64,000 nt of DNA from Meghimatium bilineatum (GCA_034231615.1 CM067317.1:43312531-43376530); one strand, 5' to 3'. Counted from the first letter of the stretch, positions 33,426 through 45,859 are shown. Notes: generated by a model from the letters alone, not told the origin. Numbers and translations are program-made.

Positions 33426-34919
33426 GACCTTGTGCTCCACGTAAATATTGTTGTTATACACCTTTACAGCAGTCACTTATTATCGATACATGATGTGACG
33501 TCAAAGTTGAGGCGGTTTAGAGACTTTGAGAGACCTTGAAGAGTTTATTCTGCCCACCGACCAGCTGCTTTCTCCTGAGAAGATCATCATACATCAGATG
33601 TTGTCGGATGCATTTGTTAGGCTTGCGGGCAACATATCAGCATGGCAATCATGCATATATTTGTGTTGCTTGCTAACGCCGACTCGTGAAATGCCAGAAA
33701 ATAACCGAAAACATTACCATTGTAGGCCTGTTTTTATCTACTCATAGGCATTTATGTCGATAGCCATAATTTATTAACGGTATTTTCATTATTAATTACT
33801 ATACTTTTACCGTAATATTATGTCTGGTGTTTAACAACTAATACCCCTGCAGATTTATAATTTCTTTGCCAAAACGTAGATATGAAAAGTTCAGTTTTGT
33901 ATAAACTAAAATTAAGCATAAGACATACACGAAAGCTTAAATTTGGCAGGATATCAATCCGGTTAACAAAGCAATATTAAAGGCTGTTTTGTGATTTCAA
34001 AAAGTGTGAGCAGTTGATACTACTTTTGTATGACGTGTGTGTCTCTGTGTCTCTGTGTGTCTGTGTGTGTGTATGGGGGGAGGGGGGCGTGTTCCTTAAA
34101 AAAGGCTTTATACTTCGTTTTGATTAGCTGTCTTTTGGAAAACCAGTGCAAAAAGGACACGTCTCACCATATTTTAATCTTGATTTATGGTTATGAATCT
34201 AATGTTATATTTTCTTATTGAGGGATGGTTTGAACAATGACATTCTATTTTTTAGAATTTCTGTACAGGTTTGAAAACAGTTCATAGTTATAGGACACAA
34301 AGGCAACAAGTGCAGTGTTGTTGTGTTCTCTCTGTTTGATTCTTCTTCGATTTTTAATTATTGTTTCGATATTAATTATTGAAATGTATTTAGCTTTATT
34401 GTATTTGTTTCGTGTATAACAGGGTTCTTCAAAGTGGGAAATAATGTTACCTGGGATGGAGGGTGTGGGTGGGGTGGGAGTGAGGTCGCAGACTTAAAGG
34501 GGAAACGCATAGTCACAAATTATAAACAAAACACAACAAATTACACAATAAATACAGTAATCACTGAATACATTTTTATACACAATAAGACCAGAAAGAA
34601 GTGCAATTCTGTTGATATCAACCAAAGTCTATCGGAAAGCTGGCCGAATTAAGATTATTGAGAACAGTGATAAGCTTCTGCTGAGAACAGGCTGCTTTTT
34701 AAATGCATTGCTATGGAAACATTCTAACAGTTTTCAATAGCAGAAAACATTGGCTTGCAGAAGCAATGAAACCTAGAAATTCATTTTGCAAACTTTATGT
34801 AGAAAGTGTTCTAGCGTGTTCTCAACTTGTGTTTGTTATTGTTTGTATCCATAGAAATTTCTCCTGTTGAAGAACTAACTACATTAAGTTTAAAAAATGA
34901 ATTTCCAGAGTACCTATTT
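33426..34919. other. Unassigned 1.5-kb stretch
   Basis: AT-rich, with a GT-rich run at 34034-34070. A possible hAT-type end (cagggttcttcaaagtggg) occurs at 34421-34439 without a matching partner. Frames of 62-73 codons are unrecognised. Confidence 0.4.
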
Positions 34920-35815
34920 TTAGCGAGTCAGGTAGTCTGGCAGGAGTTTTCGCAAATCATAATGCTGTTATTATAATAGCGAGTCGGGCAATCTGGAAAA
35001 AAAACTTTCGTAAACCATGTTGTTGTATGTATAGTAGCGTGTCGGACACTCTGGCAGGTAGTTTTCGTAAATCATACTGTTGTTTGTATAATAGTTAATC
35101 ATATAATCTGGAAGGAATTTTCATAAATAATATTGTTTATATAATAGCTAGTCGGAAAATCTGGCAGGTAGGTTTCATAAATAATATTGTTGTTTGTATA
35201 ATAGCTAGTCGGACAATCTAGCAGGTAGGTTTCATAAATCATATTGTTGTTTGTATAATAGCTAGTCGGACAATCTAGCAGGTAGTATTCATAAATCATA
35301 TTGTTGTTTGTATAATAGCTAGTCGGACAATCTAGCAGGTAGTTTTCATAAATCATATTGTTGTTTGTATAATAGCTAGTCGGACAATCTAGCAGGTAGT
35401 TTTCATAAATCATATTGTTGTTTGTATAATAGCTAGTCGGACAATCTAGCAGGTAGTTTTCATAAATCATATTGTTGTTTGTATAATAGCTAGTCGGACA
35501 ATCTAGCAGGTAGTTTTCATAAATCATATTGTTGTTTGTATAATAGCTAGTCGGACAATCTAGCAGGTAGTTTTCATAAATCATATTGTTGTTTGTATAA
35601 TAGCTAGTCGGACAATCTAGCAGGTAGTTTTCATAAATCATATTGTTGTTTGTATAATAGCTAGTCGGACAATCTAGCAGGTAGTTTTCATAAATCATAT
35701 TGTTGTTTGTATAATAGCTAGTCGGACAATCTAGCAGGTAGTTTTCATAAATCATATTGTTGTTTGTATAATAGCTAGTCGGACAATCTAGCAGGTAGTT
35801 TTCATAAATCATATT
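34920..35815. repeat. 57-bp minisatellite with a divergence gradient
   Basis: About 15 units of 57 bases (phrases gctagtcggacaatctagca and ttttcataaatcatattg). Units left of 35150 are strongly diverged, those from 35150 to 35290 differ by a few bases, and from 35290 to 35815 they are almost identical. 57 is a multiple of three, so the minus strand has a 237-codon frame with a 19-residue repeat, which is an artefact of the array. Confidence 0.95.
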
Positions 35816-36300
35816 GTTATTTCTAAAATATATTTGCTCAACCCGAGAATGAACTGCCCAAACAGAAGTAGAAGTGTCGTTAGTGCAATGTTGAATACTT
35901 TAAAAATGGATTCATTACTTTTCCTTATATGGAGAACTACTGCTATTGTGCTTGATGTGTGAACAGTATTTTGCCAATGAGACTATGAAGCTATCGAGAT
36001 GAAGTGAACATTTGTAAAAAAATTAATAAAAATAAAATAGAAATATCTGTTTTATAGATATAATTCCTCTAGACTTATTTACGGCCCTAGTTGGTGGCAT
36101 CTATGCGAAAGGAGCCGGTGTGCGGGGAGAATTTTAGAATCACTGATTCATAAGGATATACGGTAAAGACATTGAAGCCATCGGTAAAGTATTTAAATAT
36201 GCTCTTTGGCAAATACCAGGGACGAGTTCTTAGGCAAAAGTAAATACAGTCTTACTTATTTTTGTATGGAGAATACATAAAAAAAATTACGTATATTACG
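35816..36300. other. Unassigned spacer
   Basis: AT-rich; nothing recognised. Confidence 0.45.
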
Positions 36301-36681
36301 TCATTTCAAAATGTGATCCACATTCCACTGTGAAGGAATATGCACTGAATAGCTGTTGTCTGCTGGAGTAATTCTTTGCTCGCAAAACAGAATGACTTTA
36401 TCAACCGAAGAAAGAGTTTTTGTTTTTTTAAATCGAACAAATGTTTCGAAATGGCGGTCGATGCACATGAATATGACGAGGCGTGTGCAGTCATGCAGTA
36501 GAGCCTGTGGTGGACATTTCCAAAACCTCTTATAATGAAATATCCATTGGTACTTACCAGTTTTCCAAAACAGCGCTGGACCATAACAGTAAGTCAAGCA
36601 AAATGAATTAAACAGGTTACTAAAACACTTACCTTGCCTATTAATAAAAATATATTTAAAAAAGTATAGATAAAAATACAT
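36301..36681 (-). other. Unrecognised 126-codon reading frame
   Basis: This is the longest non-repetitive frame in the window without a transposon match that I can name. The last 90 residues (from about YGPALFWKTG, through VIFMCIDRHFE, to WNVDHILK) have ordinary protein-like composition, whereas the first 30 are hydrophobic and low-complexity. Two splice-donor-like sites (aaggtaagtg near 36634 and ctggtaagta near 36556, minus strand) lie within the frame. It could be an exon, a decayed transposase, or chance. I cannot assign a function. Confidence 0.25.
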
Positions 36682-36954
36682 ACAATAAAACTAAACAGGA
36701 CAATTCTCCACGTGTCGGCTCAAATTGAACTTTTTTCAAGAGACAAACAACAGAAAACAACAAAATAAAAACAAAATAGATGACTAGATTTCATCAAGCC
36801 CCGTCTCCATAGCGCAGGGATGGCAACGCATCTAGTAAAAGAGAAAATGCGTGCATTCATTATAAACAAACCGAAAGTGGGAAATTAGAGGCACTATAGA
36901 TGAGTGCAAGAATAACAAAAGAAAAAGATAAGAAAAATACCCCTTTTGTCACTT
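36682..36954. other. Spacer with possible RTE-A terminus
   Basis: 36789-36835 (catcaagccccgtctcc) resembles the extreme 3' end of RTE-A at 25601-25640 on the minus strand. Too short to be certain. Confidence 0.35.
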
Positions 36955-37170
36955 TATCAGACAGGCAGGTTTTAAGAACATAGTCACAACAGGCAAGACT
37001 GAAGGGAACAGAGACAGATGGGGACGTGAGAGAATATTCATGTGACAACCTAGCAAGGCTTGGAAACAACGATCCTGATAACAATACTGTGAACAGAGAA
37101 CCATGGTCACCTACGCCAACCAGAATGGCATATGATAATGATAGATGAGTAATGATGAGGTTGTGTGGTG
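36955..37170 (+). mobile_element. RTE-B C-terminal fragment
   Basis: Matches the RTE-B segments at 47050-47250 (plus) and 9400-9600 (minus): agacaggcaggttt, agaacatagtcacaacaggc, then cctacgcca. No frame is open for more than about 20 codons. Confidence 0.7.
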
Positions 37171-37489
37171 GTGGGGTGAGTGGGTTTGAAGAAGGAAGGA
37201 TACAAGAAGAATCAACATTTGAAAACGCATGGAATGAATGTGAAACCAAATATAGACATAAACATATATATAAAACCAAACCTAAACATACATAGAAATG
37301 TATACACACACCAAGAGTTATATAACAGTAACTATTGTAACTATAGTAATGAGTTGTTTTTTGGTGCATTCTCTGGTAACGTCATGTGACGTCATTTTAA
37401 AAATGTGTTCTACTTAGTAAAGTGTAGGGAGACTTTACAAACACATTGTATCTAGAGGTGAAAAGCTTGAGGACAGTCTGTCTTACAAT

Positions 37490-37690
37490 CAATGAACCTG
37501 TAACCTTTTAGGGTCGCAGGGGAACCACATTTTAATGTTTAAGCACCTCCAGCGAATTCTATCCACAGCGATGCGGATGAGTGTGGAAATAGCTTGTCCT
37601 GTCCATTCCTTGATGTTGGCTGTCCATGTCTTTATTTTCCCTCGTCTGCTTCTTCCTTCTTCGACAGTTCCGTGCAGTATTGTTTTTGAC
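37490..37690 (-). mobile_element. RTE-H 3' end
   Basis: The non-repetitive end of the minus-strand frame 37947-37489 reads LSKTILHGTVEEGRSRRGKI, then TANIKEWTGQ and IRWRCLNIK, the C-terminus of a common invertebrate RTE-like LINE. Its 5' side runs directly into a trinucleotide array. A second relic lies at 12820-12955. Confidence 0.75.
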
Positions 37691-37853
37691 AAAGACTCAT
37701 GTTTTGTAGTAGCTGCAGCTAATACTACTGTTGCTGCTATTACTGCTGCTGCTGCTACTACTACTACTACTACCACTACCACTACGACTGCTACTACTAC
37801 TACTACTACTACTACTGCTACTACTACTACTACTACTACTACCACTACGACTG

Positions 37854-37912
<59 letters not shown>

Positions 37913-37913
37913 G

Positions 37914-37944
<31 letters not shown>

Positions 37945-37994
37945 CACTACGACTGCTACTACTACTACTACTACTACTGCTACTGCTACTACTA

Positions 37995-38026
<32 letters not shown>

Positions 38027-38060
38027 AATACTACTAATGCTGCTGCTGCTGCTGCTGCTG

Positions 38061-38104
<44 letters not shown>

Positions 38105-38160
38105 GCTACTACTACTTCTACAACAACAACAACTACTAGTAGTGTGTACTACTATTAATA
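37691..38160. repeat. (ACT)n/(GCT)n trinucleotide array
   Basis: About 470 bases of act, tgc, acc and acg triplets in phase, joined directly to the 5' edge of the RTE-H tail. It yields poly-Thr/Ala, poly-Leu and poly-Val frames of 150-207 codons, none of which is likely to be translated. Confidence 0.97.
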
Positions 38161-38778
38161 CTGTTGCTACTATTACTACAACTACTGACGAGTATTATTA
38201 TTGCTACTAATATTGCTTCTGATAACTATTACTGATGATACTACTTTTACTTCTAGAATTATCACCTTAATAACTACAGCTAACGACTATTATTATTATT
38301 ACAAGAATTAAAGACATGGGCTGTAAAAAACTATATCAAAATTACACGTTAGTATACAGTGGAGGTGATCCAGTTTCCAGAGGAAAGCATGTACTGGACT
38401 TTTTGGTAGATCCAATACTCGCTACGAACATTGTTCAAGTGACACATCAGAATAAAGATCAATATCAGGCACAATTACAATAGACCATGTAAACACCACA
38501 TTCATACAGGTCTATGCTCTACGTAACACACCAAACAACGAAACCAAAAGAGAGGAAATTTTTGAGGATGTAAACAGATTAATAAATAACAGCAACAATG
38601 ATGAAGACCTATGTATTTTGCCATATTTTAACGCACATCTTGGCGCAAATAGAAAAGGAATAGAAGAATATATAGGACCACTAAGCGACATAAGAAACAA
38701 GATTAACGATGACGTATATAAACTAATAGATACATGGATCCAGCACAACCTCTTTATAACGAACACCTTCTTTAAACA

Positions 38779-39065
38779 TCAGGCAGATAAACAAAACAAT
38801 ACCAGTATTGGAACACATCAAAAGACAACAGATCAAGTGGTTTTCACACGCTTTCAGATTACCAACAGATAGCATGCAACAAATGGCCATGACACATAGA
38901 CATAACGGTTATAAAACCAGAGGCAGACTATGTAAAAGATGGATCACAGAAATCAAAGAAGCCACAGGAACAAGCTTACAAACAGCGCACAAGAAGGCCA
39001 TCTCCAGAGAACTTCTCCACCCCTGACGCCGCAAGGCAAACAAGGGACACAGCGTATAGATAGAT
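38779..39065 (+). mobile_element. 5'-truncated RTE-G inserted in RTE-G
   Basis: A 287-base piece coding the C-terminal end of RTE-G (IPVLEHIKRQQIKWFSHAF, then GRLCKRWITEIKEATG and RELLHP) followed by an untranslated end and a (GATA)n-like tail at 39055-39065. It is flanked by an exact 15-bp duplication, accttctttaaacat, at 38764-38778 and 39066-39080. The host is the endonuclease region of an older RTE-G. The frame 38808-39026 belongs to this insert. Confidence 0.92.
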
Positions 39066-40313
39066 AAATAGATAGACCTTCTTTAAACATAGACAGTTAC
39101 AAGTGTACACATGGAATAAATGGAACTTGGAATGCAAGAGCCAGAAAGACTTTATACTCACTATAAGAAACAATAGACGAAAAATAACAGTTGCACGAGT
39201 AATACCTAACGTGTGTGCAGACACGGACCATAAGGCAGTAATATAACAGTTAAAACAGACAGAGCGAAAAATAACAAGCACATGAAAAGCACAAGGCACC
39301 AAGGGCAACTAGATATACAGAAATTAGAAGAACCAAACATGCGAGAAAAATATATACAGGAGGTTAATGAAGAATTCGCAAAGATAACACCCAGCACATA
39401 GAAGAAGAATTGAAATATTTCAAAAATGCCATCATACAAACAGTTAGAAGCATATGCGGATATAAAAACAATAAATTTACGGAACCAAAAATAACAGCTT
39501 GGTGGACAGAAGAAATAAAGAACGCAATGAAAGATAAAAAGCAAAAATATAAGACATGGGCAACAAGTAATACGCATGAAAATTACTTAGCATACAACAA
39601 AGAATAATACCTAGAAAATCATTAAATACGCACAAATTAAGTCTTGGCAAGAATACGGAGAAACGCTTAACAAAGATAGACAAATCGCACCGAAGATGTT
39701 CTACAAGAAAGTATAAACCGTGAGAAGTAAAAGAGACATGTAATGAACCAACAGAAATAATTAACAATGAACACGACAACATACTAAATAGGCCCCAAGA
39801 ATTCATGAAAGAATGGAAAAATTCATTCAGCGGTTAAAATTTAAAGAAAGAAAAAGTAATAACAACAATAAATACAATAGAAGAAGACCTGGAACCATAC
39901 ATCTATGACATCCGTAATTAAAGATGCAATTAAACATGCACCAAATAACAAAGCATCAGGAATAGAACTGTTTCCTGCGGTACGCCATCATAAACATTGT
40001 GTGAATGCTCACAGAAGATAAATATAGACAAGACCGAAGTAATAAGGAAGAACGAAACCTATAGAACTAATAAAAATGCTAACAGTGACAGATATAAAGT
40101 GATTACATAGACTGTTTAATGTAATTCGGAAGACACAAAAGACACAAAAGGAGTGGAATACAGCAGTGATTGTATCCATCTGGAAGAATAAATGCAGTAA
40201 GAGGGACTGCACTAAGTATAGAGGCATATCACTCTTAAGACAAATAGGAAAAATCTTCAGCAAAAACATAGATAGATGAATGAGCGCATATATAGAACTA
40301 CAGTTCAACAATA

Positions 40314-43200
40314 TGACAATCAAAACAAGGTAACTGCGTGAAACTAACAACAACTAGACTTAGGTAAAACACAGGTTTATATATCGTTTCAATGGGACAC
40401 AACAGACTATAGCTAAAACTGGTAGGTAATGATGGGCAATGATGAGCACACAAGAAATCATAAAAATTATAATACGCAAATCACAGTCAACGTTTCAACC
40501 AAAACGTCTTTATCAAGACACAAACAAAACATCAAAAGACGACGACTGGAAAAATTATCACAACATCCAACGGAAATATGGAAATGAGATGCCGCAAGGT
40601 TAGAAAGTACATACAAAACGTAAATATATGTGGAAATGAAACGAACGAAAAGATGAGTAAAAGATGAGATCACGGAACAAAAAGAATAAAGACAAAGACC
40701 ACACTAAACCCAGTACTAGACATAAGAATGATCGGAATTGAGTCCAAAAGGCTTGAGTGTACCCAATTAAAAAATGAGGCGATTTTCTAGAGCATACCTA
40801 GATCTATCATCGGTGGTGCAAGATCTGATGGCGGTGACCTGAATATTAAAAGCACCATGATGACCATCGCCGTTGAAGTGTGTGGCCACAGGAGTGGGTG
40901 TTCGCTCAAAAGCGATCGCTCAATCTTAGGCCGGTTTCCCATATGCACTGTTTGCCACAGCGTTTACATATGATCACGAAAATGACATTACGGGATTCAC
41001 ATGTAAAAGCCTCATCGATGGAGAAAGTGGCCTTCGGAAATGAAATGGAGCGTATCTGAACTACGTAAGGACATGTATAGCAATGGACACGTGAGCAACG
41101 AACAGTGCCAAAATGGTCACGAAGACTTAAGGTGGCTATGAACCAAGATGCCCTTAAAATTGCTATCACGCCTATAAGCCACCAGAGATAAGTCATAGAA
41201 AGTGTCACGGGTGTCAGGATCAGACTGGAGAAGAGAATAATGTTTGAGCATGATGCGTCGAACAGAAGAGTTATGGGGATGAAAGGTAAGAACAAATTTA
41301 ACCCTATCAGAGGAGGAGGAAAAACCCTGAGAGTTAGTCAAGGTATCGAGGCGAGACAAATGGCGCACATGGAACCAAGCGGATGAAAGAATTATGTCAG
41401 GGAACGATCGTCTACGGAAAAACTCAATCATCTCAGAGAACTTGTCGAGAAAATCGTCGTAATCGCTACATAAGCGATGCTGGCGAAGAAGCAGGGAGTA
41501 CGGTAGAGAGTTGCGACAAGCAGGAGAATGAGAAGAAGTGTAGAGAAGAAAGCCATGTGCATCAGTAGGTTTATAGTAAACGGATGTGAAAGGTAAGGAG
41601 GATGAATGGTGACAATGATGTCAAGGAAGTTGACAGAAGTAGTGGAGATATTAGATGTAAATTGAATAGCAGAGTTGAAACTGCTGATGAAGTTGATGAA
41701 ATGAGACAATTACACTTCGGACATGTCGGTGATACCCATTCCATCGTCAATGTATATATGGAAAAGAGATGGGAACGGACCATCATAGGTAGACCAAACT
41801 AAATTTTCAAGATGTCACATGAAGAGACACGCATAGCTAGGTCCCATTTTGGTTCCCATGGCAACACCACTGATCTGATCGAAAAGGTGCCCATAAAATT
41901 CAAAAGAGTTGAGCGTAAGCACCAGTTCAGCAAGGCGGATAAGAGTAGAAGTGGACACAGAGGGGTGAGGACTCTTGTCAAGAAAGAACTGTAGAGCCCT
42001 GAGACCATCTGCATGGGGTATAGAAGTGTACAAAGAACAGACATCAAGCAAGAACAGACGATAGGTACAGTCAGAAAACAACTGGAGGGAAGAAAAAATG
42101 GTAGTGCATGCTTAGTGTCTTTCAAAAATGAAGGCAGTTGTTCGACTAACGGCTGAAAAATGCTGTCAAGGAAGTCGGAGATGCGCTCAGTGGGACAAGA
42201 GCAAGCAGAGACAATAGGTCTACCCGGATTCGATGCCTTATGGATTTTAGGCAGCATATAGAAAACAGGTTTGCCTAAATAGCTTTGATCGATGCAAAGA
42301 GACTTGGCAGTGGTAGGAAGGTCGTTGTTAAGGATAAGGGTTGTAACAGTTATTAACAACCTTCTGGTTAGTTACAGTCGAATAAGATGTACGTGCAGTG
42401 TAGAAAGGATTGGAGAGTTGTTGGTGGCCCTCCTGGAGGTAAAGGTCATTACGCCAAACCACAACGGCCCCACCCTTATCTGCTGGTTTGAGGAGAATAT
42501 CATCACGGCGACGAAGATGTGCCAAAACGCGAGATTCTTCAGGGGTGATGTTTGACCGACGAATGCGGTTGTGATGAAGTGACTTAATGTCATGTAGGGT
42601 ATTATTCATGTAAAGATCAAGAGCTTGAGATGCACCAGGCTTTGGAGTTCAGGGATATTTCTTCTGTTCATATCTAGACAACAAATCGTCAGTACAAGAT
42701 GAAACTTTGCTAAAGAAATGATAATGAAGCCGAAGACGACGATGGTAGCGGTGGATATCCTGAAAAAGAGAGTATTGATCGCATGCAGGACGGAGAGGGA
42801 CGAACTTGAGGCCCTTGCTGAGAACAGAAATTTCACTATCAGAGAGACTGAGGGCAGGAGGAATGCGAACCACCAGAATGACCAGGAAGATGAACATCAG
42901 CATTAGTGGGCAGGTGAGAAGTGGGAATGTCAGAGGGATTAGTGAGACAAGGTAGTTGAGAATTAGCTACAGCAGGATTAGAACGGGGGAAAACAACGTG
43001 AGATGTGGATTGAAGAGAATTGAGTTTATTGTTGTGATGAGTGCACATAAAATGGTACAATTGACCGTTTAGAACGTAGATAATACCCCGAAGGAGGGAG
43101 TACAGTAGAATGTTGTTGTAAGTAAGGAACTGTAAACGTTTTAAAAGTAAGACTTTAGAAGAGTCTAGATCAGATAAAAATAAAGAACGATACACAATAC
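40314..43200 (-). mobile_element. Penelope-like element copy 2, nearly full length
   Basis: Bounded by an exact 14-bp duplication, acagttcaacaata, at 40300-40313 and 43201-43214. On the minus strand: an N-terminal region (43273-42839), a SEISVLSKGLKFVPLRP motif (about 42850-42790), DDILLKPADKGGAVVVW at about 42500, MLPKIHKA and [24 protein letters not shown], the RT active site YIDDG at about 41735-41750, then the Cys-rich segment (RCSRVHCYTC) and the GIY-YIG endonuclease (from 41000). About 45 bases are missing in the endonuclease after RLSDRF relative to copy 1. Several frameshifts. It is the only copy with both ends present. Confidence 0.92.
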
Positions 43201-43480
43201 ACAGTTCAACAATACACAATTGGGCTTTTGGAGAAATAAAAGCTGTACAGATGCAATCTTCGCTCTCAAACAACTATCGGAAAGAGCGACAGAACATAAC
43301 CAAGACTTATATTTAGCTTTCGTGGACCAAGAAAAAGGTTTCGACGGAGTGGATATAGCACAGCCATTGATAACATCATAGACTGATAGCGTTCCTCAAC
43401 GTCTAATAAACCCTTTGTCAGAGCATATACGCCCAGAGCATTACGCCCAGAGCATATACGCCAATAAAATTGTGTTTAAA

Positions 43481-43880
43481 GTGTGGCGGAATAGCGCCAT
43501 TCGTCGACAGCACTCTCTCTTCCACACTCTGATTCAACAGTGCTCCAGTGCCAACATAAATCAAGGCGACTGGGGATGTACCAGGATACAGTGGATGACC
43601 AGAGTGTCCTACGTGTATCACAGAGCACTGTGCATTCCATAACGCTCTGATAGCAAGTGCCATTTAGCTGTTTCATCTGAGCTGTCCACGATATCCAGAT
43701 GTCGCATGGTTGGGCAGATATATCCTTTGTTTATCTCCATGTCAGAGCCCCTCTGTTACCCACACCTGGTCTGGCCGGCCTGTCAAAGCCGTCACCGGGA
43801 TGTGGCCGCTACCGCATGCAGGCAGCTACTGGAAGCCACCGGTGAGAGGTGAGTGCCAGGAGGGGACCAAGGATGTGAGA
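43481..43880. other. GC-rich island of unknown origin
   Basis: Much richer in G and C than its surroundings (for example tggccggcctgtcaaagcc near 43770). Frames of 61-81 codons exist on both strands; none is recognised. It starts where RTE-G similarity ends and stops before the trinucleotide array. Candidates are an LTR, a fragment of an unrelated element, or a rare exon. Confidence 0.4.
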
Positions 43881-43937
43881 ATTAATTCAAAGTAGTATGA
43901 TAGCCTCAGCATCAGAGGTTCTTGAAACCACATACAC

Positions 43938-44295
43938 CCAAAACTACTACTACTACTACTACTACAACTACTATTACTACTACTACTACAACTACTACTA
44001 TTACTACTGATGCCGCTACTGCTACTACAACAGCAACTACTACTTCTACTGCTACTACTATTACAAATATTGCAACATCAACAACTACTAATACGTCTAC
44101 TACTATTACAACTATTGCAACAATAAACACAACTACTATTATTAATGCTATTACTACTACCACTATTGCTACAATTACTACTATTACTTCTAATACTATT
44201 ACTGCAACTATTATTGCTACAACAGCAACACCAACAACTACTACTGCTACTACTATTGCTAGAACTACCACTACTACAACTGGGCTGCTATTGTT
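43938..44295. repeat. Degenerate trinucleotide array (ACT/ATT/ACA)n
   Basis: About 350 bases, mostly in-phase triplets. It produces a poly-Thr/Ile frame on one strand and a poly-Val frame on the other. More diverged than 37691-38160. Confidence 0.92.
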
Positions 44296-45360
44296 GCTAC
44301 TACATAAAAGTGTTTCAGTAGCAGGAAAGCTGAAACAAGTGTAGACAATCACACAACAAACGTGAACACTCCGCTAATCTGTAATAAGTCTACTTTCTCT
44401 TACATATTTCTCCCACACGTTTCTCCCACACTCATAAGATCTGTTTTCCCTTGCCTATGATGTCAATGTACGTCTATGATTCCACTTAGACGTATGTTGA
44501 CATTAGCGTGATCTGTCTACGTTTTTAAGATTACCAATTCAAAACATCGCTCTAAACAATGGAGATATGTGTTCCTTATTTTTCAAAGCCTTGAAAATAA
44601 TGGAGCTCTTCGGAAACAGGTATATTTTCTAAAATTAAGTACAACATTCAAAAAGGTATAAGCTTTGCTCGACTCGTTGCATTGAAAACAATAGACAGTG
44701 CCAGATATGTGATGGGTGCTAATCAATAATTTTATCTCGGTGTATACTATTACCTGTAATAGGGAACATTTACCTGTGTCAGGTAACATACAGGGCATAT
44801 AATCTCGCCGCAGCTGTGTCTGAGACTAAGCCTTATAATTGTAAATTGAGGTGTTAGCTGATTCGTTTATGCTTGTACTCTCCCCTACACCCAGCTATGT
44901 GTATCAAACACACTCTCTATATAGTGTTATAACAACCTGGTTCCGTCCGAGGTAATATGTGTGTAATAGCAGAAATTCGCTATACACAGTACAAACAGTA
45001 ACGAATAAATATAATTGGGGTAAATAGTTGGTAAATTGGGGGTGGGGTGTGGGAAATTTCGTTACTATGTGTTTACCTGTGCAGGAGTGAAGGGAGGCTT
45101 TCTAGGGGCTGTGGAAATGAAGGCGGCCTTGCTATAGGCCTAGCAGTCGCCGCGACACGAACAAGAATAATTTTGTTGTACCTTTTTATTGAAATTGGGA
45201 AATGTGTTATAAAAGGATGCGTCATAGAGGGATTTCAATATATAGGGCATATATATATATATATAATTTTTGTTAGCTCAACGAGCTTGATATACGTTCT
45301 CTGAACACTATGAACTTCCACAGAAGTTGTATGTGTCGGAGCATTGCGCTAAATAAAACC
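44296..45360. other. Unassigned 1-kb stretch
   Basis: No recognisable elements apart from an (AT)n tract at 45248-45266. Frames of 71 and 85 codons have no recognised domain. Confidence 0.45.
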
Positions 45361-45725
45361 AACGGTACAACGGAAGACACAAAAGAAATGACATGTCTAC
45401 CTAGAATTCTCGGAGTAACAATAAAAGATAGAATCATAAATTAAATCATCATAAGACTAAGAAACACAAAGCCAATCCTGGATTACATTAGAAGACAACA
45501 GATTAAGCGTTTTTCGCATGCTTTCAGACTACCATCAGACAGGTCTCATCAAAAGCCATACAGACACGATGGATACAAAGCCAGAGGCAGACCATGCAAA
45601 CGATGGATTACAGAAATAAAAGAGCGAAAACAAACATATATGAAGCACACAAAAAGCTTTCTCCAAAGAACTCTTCTACCCCTGACACTGCAAGGCCTAA
45701 TCATATATAAAGCGAAAATAGACAA
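45361..45725 (+). mobile_element. RTE-G 3' end
   Basis: The plus strand reads the same C-terminal end as 38779-39065 (RRQQIKRFSHAFRLPSD, then YKARGRPCKRWITEIKER), with a downstream shift and the family's 3' sequence (ctgacactgcaaggcc). 5'-truncated, frames broken. Confidence 0.8.
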
Positions 45726-45759
45726 CGTATTTCCGTTCAATAGACGAAATCCTTTTTAA

Positions 45760-45840
45760 AAAATCTAGTAGGATCATTGTCCTGCTACAAGAGAGAACCA
45801 ACAGAAGTTTGAAAATTTACCACGAGGAAGAAGATGAACT
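45760..45840 (+). mobile_element. SINE-B 3' end
   Basis: Resembles the last 80 bases of SINE-B (aatctagtaggatcattgtc, ctgctacaagaga, then gaggaagaagatgaa). 5'-truncated; lies directly after the RTE-G tail. Confidence 0.65.
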
Positions 45841-45859
45841 ACTGATTCTATAAGTCTAT

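Larger units (their letters stand above)
38330..43480 (+). mobile_element. RTE-G copy interrupted twice (own family member, then PLE)
   Basis: Pieces 38330-38778, 39081-40313 and 43215-43480 are collinear. The first holds part of the endonuclease (FIQVYALRNTPNNETKRE, then FNAHLGANRKG). The second has the endonuclease end (DTDHKAV) and a linker (AWWTEEIKNAMKDKKQKYK), then RT fingers. The third has the RT palm (FGFWRNKSCTDAIFALKQ-like, FVDQEKGFDGV) and stops before YxDD at about 43480. Removing the two insertions with one copy of each target duplication restores the reading frame across both joins. Other stops and shifts remain, so it is inactive. Confidence 0.85.

Noticed and set aside
34421-34700. 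Second hAT MITE
   Set aside because: A plausible left end (cagggttcttcaaag) exists but I found no matching right end or 8-bp duplication.
37489-38210. Poly-Thr/Ala, poly-Leu and poly-Val frames
   Set aside because: Trinucleotide microsatellite read in different frames.
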